Part shown: positions 34,348 to 42,811 of the stretch, piece by piece | Layout: the number at the start of each line of letters is the position of its first letter | How positions within the stretch are numbered: the stretch's first letter is position 1 | Source of the DNA: Candidatus Barnesiella excrementigallinarum | GTDB taxonomy: Bacteria > Bacteroidota > Bacteroidia > Bacteroidales > Barnesiellaceae | Length of the DNA: 64,000 nt | Direction of reading: 5' to 3' | Assembly: GCA_019114445.1 (NCBI GenBank) | Contig: DXFL01000030.1 | Span: 1-64,000 of the forward strand | Translations under genes and position numbers: made by a program | The notes under the pieces: model-generated | Databases searched by the model: none | What the model saw: only the letters and a program-made list of their open reading frames with translations | Told to the model about the DNA's origin: nothing

Positions 34348-35676
34348 ATGTACAAATACTTCCCGCATACCGAATCGGATATTTCCGAAATGCTGGGGCG
34401 GATAGGCGTGTCGTCGCTCGACGAACTGTATGCCGAAATTCCCGAAAGCATTCGCTTCGACAAAGATTACGACTTGAAAAAATCGATGTCGGAAGACGAG
34501 GTAAGAGCCTATTTCAAGAGCTTGGGCGCACAAAATCGCCCGCTTATCTCCTTTGCCGGCGGCGGTGCCTATGACCACTATTCGCCTGCCGTCATCGGGC
34601 AACTCATCTCCCGCTCGGAGTTCCTTACCGCCTACACCCCATACCAACCCGAAATATCGCAAGGTACCCTGCAATATATATTCGAGTTTCAAAGCATGAT
34701 TTGCGAGCTTACCGGTATGGAGTGCTGCAACGCATCGATGTACGACGGAGCTACCGCAGCGGCCGAAGCCATGCTCATGGCTATTGCCCATGCCAAGAAA
34801 CGCAACCGGGTTATCGTCTCGCGCACCGTGAGCGAACGGGTAATCGCTGTGGTAGAAACTTATGCCCGTTTTCACGGCGTAACGCTCGACTTTATCCCCG
34901 AAAAAGAGGGTGTCACCGACAAAGATACGATGGAGCAAATGCTCGCTGCCGACGATGTGGCCGGCGTAATCGCAAGTTCGCCCAACCGCTACGGTATTAT
35001 CGAGGACTTTGCCGGATTTGCCGACACGGCACACGCCCACAAATCGCTCTTTATCGTCTATGCCGATCCCTCGGCTATGGCTGTTTTGAAAACTCCGGGC
35101 GAATGGGGTGCCGACATCGCCTGCGGCGACGGACAGACGTTGGGTATGCCCTTGAATTTCGGAGGCCCTTATGTAGGATACCTTGCCGCTACCCGCGACT
35201 TGGTGCGCAAATTGCCCGGCCGCATTGTGGGTGCTACCACCGACGTCGACGGCAAACGTGCTTTCGTGCTCACGCTGCAAGCCCGCGAACAACATATCCG
35301 CCGCCAAAAAGCCAACAGCAACATTTGTTCCAACCAATCGCTCATGGCATTATACGTAACCATCTATATGGCTCTTATGGGCAAACAAGGGTTGCAAGAG
35401 GTCAACGAAAAGTCCTACGCCGGCGCACACTACCTGTGCGACAAGTTATTGGCCACAGGCAAATTCTCGCTGTGTTACGATAAACCTTTCTTAAAAGAGT
35501 TTGCCGTACAGACGACCTTGAACCGGGAAACGCTGCTGAAACATCTCGAAGAGAAAGGCTTCTTGGCCGGCATTCCCGTCGAGGGAACCGACAACGCACT
35601 CCTCTTCTGCGTTACCGAAAAACGCACCCGCGAGGAGATAGACAATTTGGTTTCACTAATCGAACAGGAGGGATAA
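34348..35676 (+). CDS. gcvPA: Glycine dehydrogenase (decarboxylating) subunit 1
   Basis: The 442-residue protein is the N-terminal half of split GcvP. It opens with YKYFPHTESDISEMLGRIG and has the conserved YTPYQPEISQGTLQYIFEFQ near 93-112 and GMECCNASMYDGATAAAEA near 119-138. It has the aminotransferase fold without the PLP lysine, and forms the P protein with GcvPB. The 3-base gap to gcvPB indicates coupling. Confidence 0.94.
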   Translation: MYKYFPHTESDISEMLGRIGVSSLDELYAEIPESIRFDKDYDLKKSMSEDEVRAYFKSLGAQNRPLISFAGGGAYDHYSPAVIGQLISRSEFLTAYTPYQPEISQGTLQYIFEFQSMICELTGMECCNASMYDGATAAAEAMLMAIAHAKKRNRVIVSRTVSERVIAVVETYARFHGVTLDFIPEKEGVTDKDTMEQMLAADDVAGVIASSPNRYGIIEDFAGFADTAHAHKSLFIVYADPSAMAVLKTPGEWGADIACGDGQTLGMPLNFGGPYVGYLAATRDLVRKLPGRIVGATTDVDGKRAFVLTLQAREQHIRRQKANSNICSNQSLMALYVTIYMALMGKQGLQEVNEKSYAGAHYLCDKLLATGKFSLCYDKPFLKEFAVQTTLNRETLLKHLEEKGFLAGIPVEGTDNALLFCVTEKRTREEIDNLVSLIEQEG

Positions 35677-35679
35677 GCC

Positions 35680-37137
35680 ATGAAATATTACAACAAACTT
35701 ATTTTCGAAATCTCGAAACCGGGTCGTGTGGGTTACGCCCTGCCCCAAACACAGTTTGGCAACTATTCGCTGGCCGACCTTCCCCAATCGCTGCGAAGAG
35801 AAACTCCGGCCGAATTGCCCGAAGTGAGCGAACTCGATGTGGTACGCCACTACACCAACGTGTCGAACAAAAACTTCGGCGTCGAAACCGGCTTCTATCC
35901 ATTGGGCTCCTGTACCATGAAGTACAACCCCAAAATCAACGAAGAGATGGCTTCGATGGAGGCGTTCACCACGCTGCACCCCCGGCAATCGGAAGAGAGC
36001 GTGCAAGGTGCTTTGCGTCTCTACTACGAACTGGCACAAGCCTTGTCGGAAATTTCAGGGTTGGCCGAATTTACACTCAACCCTTTTGCCGGGGCTCATG
36101 GCGAGTTGACCGGCCTCATGCTTATGCGTCAATACCACATTAAGCATGGAGATTTGAAACGTACCAAAGTAATCGTACCCGACAGCGCCCACGGAACCAA
36201 TCCGGCGAGTGCCGCCGTGTGCGGACTGGAAATTGTCGAGGTACCCTCGACTCCCGAAGGGACAATCGACGTGGATAAACTCGAACCGCTACTCGACGAC
36301 ACCATCGCCGGCATTATGATGACCAACCCCAACACGTTGGGTATCTTCGAAAAAGAGATTCCCCGAATCGCCAAACTGGTACACGATTGCGGCGGCCTGC
36401 TCTATTACGACGGAGCAAACCTCAACCCGCTGCTGGGCCGTTGCCGCCCCGGCGACATGGGGTTCGACATCATGCACATCAATCTGCACAAAACCTTCTC
36501 GACCCCGCACGGCGGAGGTGGTCCCGGAAGCGGTCCCGTAGGCGTAGCGGCTGCACTGGTCGACTATCTGCCTCGTCCCCGAGTGGTAAAACGGGGCGAC
36601 CGGTATGCCGTAGAAGGCTGTGCCGACAGTTTAGGCAGCGTATCGGGATTCTTCGGAAACTTCGGGGTGATGATGCGGGCATACGCCTATATTCTCTCTC
36701 TCGGTAAAGAGAACCTCAAACACGCCGGTGAATTGGCCACACTGAATGCCAACTATGTGAAAGAGTCGCTCAAAGATTGCTACTATCTGCCCATCGAAGG
36801 GATTTGCAAACACGAATTCGTATTCGACGGACTGGCAGACAAATCGACGGGAGTAACTACACTGGACATTGCCAAACGTCTGCTCGACTATGGCTACCAC
36901 GCGCCAACCATCTACTTCCCGCTACTGTTCCACCAGTCGATTATGATCGAACCTACCGAAACAGAATCGAAAGAGACCCTCGACGAATTTATCGAGGTTA
37001 TGCGGACGGTTGCCCGTGAAGCCATCGACGACCCCGAACTGGTAAAAAGTGCGCCGCACGTTACCCCGGTGAGACGATTGGACGAAACCACAGCCGCCAA
37101 GAATCCTATTCTTCGGTTTAAAGATTTGAATCATTAA
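35680..37137 (+). CDS. gcvPB: Glycine dehydrogenase (decarboxylating) subunit 2
   Basis: The 485-residue protein is the PLP-binding half of split GcvP. The lysine that binds PLP sits in NLHKTFSTPHGGGGPG near residue 271. The ETGFYPLGSCTMKYNPK segment lies near 69-84 and HGTNPASA near 169. It decarboxylates glycine and loads the aminomethyl group onto GcvH. The C-terminal end (PILRFKDLNH) is followed by a strong hairpin. Confidence 0.94.
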   Translation: MKYYNKLIFEISKPGRVGYALPQTQFGNYSLADLPQSLRRETPAELPEVSELDVVRHYTNVSNKNFGVETGFYPLGSCTMKYNPKINEEMASMEAFTTLHPRQSEESVQGALRLYYELAQALSEISGLAEFTLNPFAGAHGELTGLMLMRQYHIKHGDLKRTKVIVPDSAHGTNPASAAVCGLEIVEVPSTPEGTIDVDKLEPLLDDTIAGIMMTNPNTLGIFEKEIPRIAKLVHDCGGLLYYDGANLNPLLGRCRPGDMGFDIMHINLHKTFSTPHGGGGPGSGPVGVAAALVDYLPRPRVVKRGDRYAVEGCADSLGSVSGFFGNFGVMMRAYAYILSLGKENLKHAGELATLNANYVKESLKDCYYLPIEGICKHEFVFDGLADKSTGVTTLDIAKRLLDYGYHAPTIYFPLLFHQSIMIEPTETESKETLDEFIEVMRTVAREAIDDPELVKSAPHVTPVRRLDETTAAKNPILRFKDLNH

Positions 37138-37150
37138 ACTCAACTTTCAT

Positions 37151-37197
37151 CGGAGAGCGGGGATAGCGCCTTGTGCCTTCCCCACTCTCCGTTTTTT
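37151..37197 (+). terminator. Strong hairpin and T-tract between gcvPB and lpdA
   Basis: CGGAGAGCGGGGA (37151-37163) pairs with TCCCCACTCTCCG (37179-37191), one mismatch, followed by TTTTTT. The ATG of lpdA is only 12 bases after the T-tract, so no separate promoter fits between. This may lower lpdA expression relative to gcv genes (partial termination). Confidence 0.78.
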
Positions 37198-37209
37198 CAC
37201 AATAAAAAG

Positions 37210-38559
37210 ATGAACAGCGATATTATTATCATAGGAGCCGGCCCCGGCGGCTACGAAACCGCCCTTTATGCCGCAAAAAACGGATTGAGTGTTACCCTCT
37301 TCGAACAACGTAAAGCAGGAGGGACCTGCCTGCACGAAGGGTGTATCCCCACCAAATGTTTTTGCCGCAGCGCCGAGGCTGCCGACACCATTGCCGAGAG
37401 CGAAAGTTTGGGCATCCGTGTCGCTTCGTACGAGGTCGATTTCCGCCGAATCGTAGAGCGAAAAAACGAAATAGTCGCACAACTGACTTCGGGCATTGAG
37501 TTTTTACTGAAACACAAACTCATCACCTATGTACCCGAACGAGCCCAACTGGTCGACGCCCACACCGTAAAGAGCGAATCGGGCGACACATATACCGCCC
37601 GCCATATTCTCATTGCCACCGGGTCGACAGCAAAAATTCCGCCCATTGCAGGGTGTGATCTTCCCGGTGTGCTCACCTCGACCGAACTGCTCGACATCGA
37701 CCACATACCCCAAAGATTGTGCATAGTAGGAGCCGGAGTTATCGGGCTCGAATTTGCTTCGATATTCCGCAGTTTCGGCAGTACGGTTACCCTGCTGGAA
37801 TTTGCCAAAGAGATTCTGCCCAATTTCGATACCGACATCAGCAAGCGATTGAAACAAACGCTCTCCAAACGGGGGCTCGAATTTTTCAACCAAGCAGCGG
37901 TAACGGCTATCGAACAAACCGAAGCGGGGCTATGCGTACACTACACTTGGAAAAACCAAGATTGCTCGGTTACAGCCGATACCGTCTTGATGGCCGTGGG
38001 ACGTAGCCCAAGAGTGGACGGTTTAGGATTGGACGAAGTTGGCATACGCTACACGCCGAAAGGCATCGAGACCGACGAGAACCTGCAAACCAACGTACCC
38101 GACGTGTATGCCATAGGCGACGTAAACGGGCGATGTATGCTGGCTCACGCTGCTTCGTTTCAAGGGCGCAAAGTCATCGACCACCTGCTCGGCCACGCAA
38201 GCGCAATAGACCTCCACATAATCCCCTCGGCGGTATTTACCCGTCCCGAAGCGGGTATGGTGGGAATGACCGAAGAGGAATGCAAACAACAGGGCATAGC
38301 GTTCACAGCCAAAAAGGCGCTGTTCCGAGCCAACGGAAAAGCCGTCAGCATGGGAGAACCCGACGGATTGTGCAAACTTATTGCCAACGAACAGGGGAAA
38401 ATTATCGGTGCCCACATTTTCGGAGCCCATGCCGCCGACCTCGTACAGGAAATTTCGGCTTTAATGAATTGCGGGACCACTGTCGCACAGTTGAAAAATA
38501 TGGTACACGCACACCCCACCCTCTCGGAAATCCTGCAAGAATGTGCCCGGGAATTTTAA
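37210..38559 (+). CDS. lpdA: Dihydrolipoamide dehydrogenase (L protein)
   Basis: The 449-residue flavoprotein reoxidises dihydrolipoyl-GcvH with NAD+. It has the FAD-binding GAGPGGYETALYAAKNG near 9-25, the redox pair GGTCLHEGCIPTK near 37-49, NAD-binding VIGLEFASIFRSFG near 175-190, AIGDVNG near 302 and the C-terminal catalytic HAHPTLSEI near 434. I used the ATG at 37210. The longer frame starts before the hairpin. It completes a full set of glycine cleavage proteins with GcvT/H/PA/PB. Confidence 0.93.
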   Translation: MNSDIIIIGAGPGGYETALYAAKNGLSVTLFEQRKAGGTCLHEGCIPTKCFCRSAEAADTIAESESLGIRVASYEVDFRRIVERKNEIVAQLTSGIEFLLKHKLITYVPERAQLVDAHTVKSESGDTYTARHILIATGSTAKIPPIAGCDLPGVLTSTELLDIDHIPQRLCIVGAGVIGLEFASIFRSFGSTVTLLEFAKEILPNFDTDISKRLKQTLSKRGLEFFNQAAVTAIEQTEAGLCVHYTWKNQDCSVTADTVLMAVGRSPRVDGLGLDEVGIRYTPKGIETDENLQTNVPDVYAIGDVNGRCMLAHAASFQGRKVIDHLLGHASAIDLHIIPSAVFTRPEAGMVGMTEEECKQQGIAFTAKKALFRANGKAVSMGEPDGLCKLIANEQGKIIGAHIFGAHAADLVQEISALMNCGTTVAQLKNMVHAHPTLSEILQECAREF

Positions 38560-38611
38560 TTCTTTGAAGACAAAATTGCAATATTGCAATCGACAGGCTG
38601 TCGTATCCAAT

Positions 38612-38654
38612 AAAAAAAGGGAGAAACCCTGAAAAATACATCAAGGTTTCTCCC
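38612..38654 (-). terminator. Terminator ending the PUL operon
   Basis: GGGAGAAACC (38619-38628) pairs with GGTTTCTCCC (38645-38654). Read on the minus strand the hairpin is followed by TTTTTTT (38612-38618), giving a strong terminator after the Gfo/Idh-like gene. Confidence 0.8.
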
Positions 38655-38703
38655 CTCTCCTTCAATTATATCTATATCACGGTCAGAAGGTTCGAATCGC
38701 CGG

Positions 38704-39282
38704 TTATCTCTTTTCCAAAGATTCGAGCGGATAAGCCAAAGTATCGGCCCGCCCATCTAAATAATACAAAAGATTCTTTATTCGTTCGGTCGTATCGGCT
38801 CGTTTTGTAAACTCTCCCGCTTGTACTGCGCCCGACATCTTTCGGGAAGCCTCGATCAAGCGCTTCAATCGATCCGACGGGAAGGCCGGCGGAATCTCTA
38901 CATACATATTTTTATCATACTCGCAAGCCTTCAAAAAGAACTCCTCGCACTGTTCGGCCGGAACAACGAGCAACAGAATATCCACGTCTCTCCGATCCAA
39001 CATCTGCATATAATCATCATATCGCTCTGGAGCCTTACTTTGCACCGATTCGATTTCGGCTTTCGCCTGCTCGGCCATGCGGCTATCCTTATCGAACAAC
39101 GCTACACAACGAGCCTCACCCGTCGATACAAACAGTTTCACCAACTCCGAGCCCGCCGAATCGCACCCGACCAAAGCCACATTATAAATGGCCATAGGCG
39201 AAATTTCGTCTACTCCTTGCGCCCGAAGCGAGAAAACAGAGAAGAGCGACAACACAAACAAAGCCCAATATTTACAACGCAT
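38704..39282 (-). CDS. Exported Rossmann-only Gfo/Idh/MocA-like protein
   Basis: The 192-residue protein has a signal peptide (MRCKYWALFVLSLFSVFSLRAQ) and an NAD-binding-like Rossmann domain of the Gfo/Idh/MocA type. VALVGCDSAGSELVKLF opens it near 33-49, DVDILLLVVPAEQ is near 92-106, and MYVEIPPAFPSDRLKRLI is near 123-140. The usual C-terminal catalytic domain is missing. The EKP-type motif that supplies the catalytic lysine reads VEIPP, with no lysine. It is probably not a conventional dehydrogenase by itself. It is the last gene of the PUL operon, 9 bases after the FAD oxidoreductase. Confidence 0.62.
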   Translation of the reverse strand: MRCKYWALFVLSLFSVFSLRAQGVDEISPMAIYNVALVGCDSAGSELVKLFVSTGEARCVALFDKDSRMAEQAKAEIESVQSKAPERYDDYMQMLDRRDVDILLLVVPAEQCEEFFLKACEYDKNMYVEIPPAFPSDRLKRLIEASRKMSGAVQAGEFTKRADTTERIKNLLYYLDGRADTLAYPLESLEKR

Positions 39283-39291
39283 ATCGGGAAC

Positions 39292-41151
39292 TTATTTAAT
39301 CAATGTATAAACTGCACGAAGCACTTCGCCACGGGTTTTGCCCTCGAACTTATCTATTGCAATCCCCGACTTTGCACTCCATTGCTCGGCCGTACGGTTG
39401 TCCACCGGTTTATCCAAATCGGCATTCCAACCGTTTATATACCCTTTAAGTCCCATATACTGAACCATTTCGAAATCGGGACTATCGATAGTCACATCTT
39501 TGAAATAGATCAACGTGGCTTTTTCTCTCATCAATACCGATTGAACATCTTCCACGTCCAACTCTTTCACCGATTTGTTTTGATCGATCGAAAGGGCGGC
39601 AGCCACACCGGCAGCCTGTCCCAATGCCATCCAACAAGGTTCCATACGCAAGGTCGAAAATCCCACATGAGTAGCCGAAGCTGGCACAGGGATAAGCAAG
39701 TTGTCTACCTTCTTGGGCAAAATCACCCCAAACGGAACCGTATAGACCGAAGCCTGATAGTTGAAGAAACCGTCTAATGCAATTTTTCCTTTTTCGCGTT
39801 TGTGTACGGCGTGCGAATCGAGGGCATAATGGCTGGCCGTAATGCTGCTTTCATACAGCGGTGGACGTTGTCCCTGAGCCACAGGATAAGCATCGTTGGC
39901 CGTGAAGAAATGTTCGCCATGCAACCGACGTCCTTCCCGCACATACACCTGCCGCGGGAAATTGGCATTGTCGGTATATTCGTCTTTGGCCAACCCCCAC
40001 TCTCTCACATTTGCTTTGAAAGCCTCGGGCAAAGCCTCATCATTTTGAGCAAACCACAACAAACCCAATGTATACTCTTTCAAGCGCTGGGCAAAACGGT
40101 CGCGCCACTTCCAGTCGGCCGTAGGCCACTCCCAATTCTCTTCGGGCAAATCGGTCGAAATCAAAGCTAAATGCTGATTATTCGCATCGGTTTTGCGATT
40201 GGGCAAATCGACCATATTCGTGATTTTGGCAATCCCCCACGGGTCGCCCGGAATTTGAGTGATCCCACCGTTTTCGATATGCTTTCTGTTTGCCTCCTGC
40301 ATTTCGGGAGTGACGTCCAACATCTCTACCCCGGCAAATGTACCGGTATATACATCGTCCACCAAAGAGAGATACTCCTTGCGGTTGTATTTTTTCGGTT
40401 TTTCGGGCAAGATACGGTTTGCCGGGTCGTTAGTCAGACAAAGGCGGTAATTATAGGCTTGGATATTGCCGTCGCCCTCGTTGGTCGTTCCCTCCAATTC
40501 GGGCCCCAACCACAATTTATACAAGCGGCCGGCTCCTATCTCGTTATACTCCTCTTTGCTTTCCCGTCCCACGGAAAAAGGCACTCCGGCAGCAGCACCC
40601 AAGTCGCCTTCATAAGTGGCATCGATAAAGACTTTGCCGCTATACAGTTCTTGTTTTTTCGTCTCCCGATTATAAATTTTCAGCGTTTTAATCTGTGAAC
40701 CTTCCATAATCACATTCTTGGCTTCGGCATCGAACTGACGCATAGTCAATACCGTGACATTCTTCTTTTCGGGAGCCAACATCTCGTCAAAGACCTGTGC
40801 AGCCACATGAGGTTCAAAGTGATAACCGTCGCTGCACATCTTCACCTGTTCCGAATCCTTCCCATATTTCGTGATGTAATAATCCAGAATATGATTCACA
40901 AACTCTCTAAAAAGCCCGGTCGTAGCACCTCTCGTAGCAATATCGGTCGCCCCCAGTCCATTGGCCGGCAGCCCGCCTATATGCTCCGAACGTTCCAATA
41001 TCACAACACTTTTCCCTTCGCGCGAAGCCGCAATAGCCGACATGATTCCCCCCGGAGTTCCCCCCACGATTACCACATCGTAATAACTGCCTTGTGCAAA
41101 CAGGATAACGGGACAAATTATAAATAGGATTTTCAACAATAGTTTTTTCAT
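39292..41151 (-). CDS. Exported FAD-dependent oxidoreductase (PF12831 type)
   Basis: The 619-residue protein has a signal peptide (MKKLLLKILFIICPVILFA) and then the dinucleotide-binding YDVVIVGGTPGGIMSAIAA motif near 23-41 with EHIGG after it. A FIDATYEGDLGAAAGV segment near 174-190 is typical of the FAD_oxidored family common in carbohydrate loci. A VFPYQASVY-like insertion and a C-terminal helical part follow. The substrate is unknown. The place among glycosidases suggests oxidation of a sugar or sugar derivative in the periplasm. A bound flavin would have to be inserted before or after export. The gap to the GH-A-like gene is 2 bases. Confidence 0.75.
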   Translation of the reverse strand: MKKLLLKILFIICPVILFAQGSYYDVVIVGGTPGGIMSAIAASREGKSVVILERSEHIGGLPANGLGATDIATRGATTGLFREFVNHILDYYITKYGKDSEQVKMCSDGYHFEPHVAAQVFDEMLAPEKKNVTVLTMRQFDAEAKNVIMEGSQIKTLKIYNRETKKQELYSGKVFIDATYEGDLGAAAGVPFSVGRESKEEYNEIGAGRLYKLWLGPELEGTTNEGDGNIQAYNYRLCLTNDPANRILPEKPKKYNRKEYLSLVDDVYTGTFAGVEMLDVTPEMQEANRKHIENGGITQIPGDPWGIAKITNMVDLPNRKTDANNQHLALISTDLPEENWEWPTADWKWRDRFAQRLKEYTLGLLWFAQNDEALPEAFKANVREWGLAKDEYTDNANFPRQVYVREGRRLHGEHFFTANDAYPVAQGQRPPLYESSITASHYALDSHAVHKREKGKIALDGFFNYQASVYTVPFGVILPKKVDNLLIPVPASATHVGFSTLRMEPCWMALGQAAGVAAALSIDQNKSVKELDVEDVQSVLMREKATLIYFKDVTIDSPDFEMVQYMGLKGYINGWNADLDKPVDNRTAEQWSAKSGIAIDKFEGKTRGEVLRAVYTLIK

Positions 41152-41153
41152 TT

Positions 41154-42794
41154 TTATTCCTGTTCTTTGGGTTCGTACAATTTTTCCAAATCTCTCTTAT
41201 CAAATCCTTTTACGGTCAACACCGACATGGTAAGGGGTAAATGCGCCATACCGTCGACAATAGGTATCTCTACCGTACGGCCCCAAATATCCACGCCTGA
41301 AAGCGATCGGGTATATTTAACGGGCACCACCTCCTCCTTTTGGTCGGATTCCCGCCAAATACCCAATACCGGAGCATTACCGGCCTCTTTGTCGGCATAA
41401 ACAAATCCATAGGTTTTGCGATCCTTTGCCAAATATCGGCCCATCGGTTCCAAGTGGCGGTAATTTTTCACCATATTGGCAAATGCCACGGCCGAGGGTT
41501 TTACGGTCAACTGGCTGTTATACCGGAGCAATCCGAATCCCGACTCGGGGTGATGGGGCCCATAAGGCTCTTCCACCAACTCGTACCAAAACATTTTGCC
41601 GGCTCCGAAATAGAGTTGCACCAAATAGTTTCGCACCAAATATTGGGCTTGCTGAACCTCGGTCACAGGCGGGAAATGGCGACGAATGCTATCCGGCAGG
41701 TAGGTAGTCCAACCGGTTTCGGTCACCCAAATCTCGGTAGAGATATTCCGGCTTTTGAGCATGGCCTTTTGTGTAGCGTAAAAGCTATCGTAGAATTGCG
41801 AAGTTTCGGGATACTTCCGCCACAAAATATAGGGGTGTATCGCTGTAAAATCTATATGGGCAGCCACCTCGTCGCGATTGTCGTCGAAATACTCTATCCA
41901 CTCCTCCTCGCCGGGCCAAATAAGCTGAATATCTTTGCCGACCGCTTTAATAGAATCGTACATCTGCTTCACCAAATCGGTAAAGGGCACACCCCACCCC
42001 TGCGGGCGCCATTTCTGACCTTGCGGGTGAGGCCACCGTTTATTCCAACCGGCAAAGTTGCTGGGTTCGTTTTGCGACTCATATACAGATATACGGCCTT
42101 TGTTACGCTCGACATATTTTTTGATGTTCGACACATCTTCGTCCCAACGCCATATCCCATTCTCGTCCTGCCACCCGTGGTTGGCATCTACATAATCCAA
42201 TATGGGCAACCAACAAATATGATGGCTATCCAAATAATCGATGAACGGATCGGGCGTATTATCGGGTTTATCGGCAAAGTCTTTCCATTTTGCCACATCT
42301 CTCACCCATGCTATACCCAACGCTTGCTGCACATCGGCCACTCGCCAATCGTCGTAACGGGCATAATGGGCTCCCACGCCAAACGGCGAGCCGTAATCCT
42401 TCGACGTCAATGTCACATCGGGAATCACGCCAAACCCTTCTTGCTCCGAGAAAATGGTTTTTCCCTCGTGCAAAAGAGTTACTTTCACATAATAATAGCC
42501 CAACTCCGACAACCGGAACGGAACATGATAATACCGCTCAAACGGGCTCGACAAAGTGTATCTCTTTTGATAGCCAACAGGAGCTTCATCAATATCCACA
42601 ATCTCGATCACGACCTCGCAATCTTCGGTATTTTCGGCCTTAATAACCTTACAAACAGCATTCCCGGCCTCATCTTTATGGTAAACAGCTCCTAACTTGT
42701 CAAACGTAACCTCTATCACATTCGTTTTTGACTGCCCCCACCCGAAAGTGGTTGCAGCCAAAAACACCATAAGAAGCCCTATTCCTCTTTTCAT
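41154..42794 (-). CDS. Exported clan GH-A-like glycoside hydrolase
   Basis: The 546-residue protein has a signal peptide (MKRGIGLLMVFLAATTFGWG), an N-terminal beta-sandwich-like part (about 22-125) and a TIM barrel. An acid/base-type motif, SQNEPSNFAGW, lies near 240-250, and a nucleophile-type glutamate is in WVTETGWTTY near 355. The pattern N-E-P plus a later E is that of clan GH-A (such as families 5, 39, 30). I cannot assign a family or substrate. A C-terminal beta domain follows. The gene sits between GH92 and the FAD oxidoreductase. Confidence 0.65.
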   Translation of the reverse strand: MKRGIGLLMVFLAATTFGWGQSKTNVIEVTFDKLGAVYHKDEAGNAVCKVIKAENTEDCEVVIEIVDIDEAPVGYQKRYTLSSPFERYYHVPFRLSELGYYYVKVTLLHEGKTIFSEQEGFGVIPDVTLTSKDYGSPFGVGAHYARYDDWRVADVQQALGIAWVRDVAKWKDFADKPDNTPDPFIDYLDSHHICWLPILDYVDANHGWQDENGIWRWDEDVSNIKKYVERNKGRISVYESQNEPSNFAGWNKRWPHPQGQKWRPQGWGVPFTDLVKQMYDSIKAVGKDIQLIWPGEEEWIEYFDDNRDEVAAHIDFTAIHPYILWRKYPETSQFYDSFYATQKAMLKSRNISTEIWVTETGWTTYLPDSIRRHFPPVTEVQQAQYLVRNYLVQLYFGAGKMFWYELVEEPYGPHHPESGFGLLRYNSQLTVKPSAVAFANMVKNYRHLEPMGRYLAKDRKTYGFVYADKEAGNAPVLGIWRESDQKEEVVPVKYTRSLSGVDIWGRTVEIPIVDGMAHLPLTMSVLTVKGFDKRDLEKLYEPKEQE

Positions 42795-42811
42795 ACGCCC
42801 TTATTTTTACA

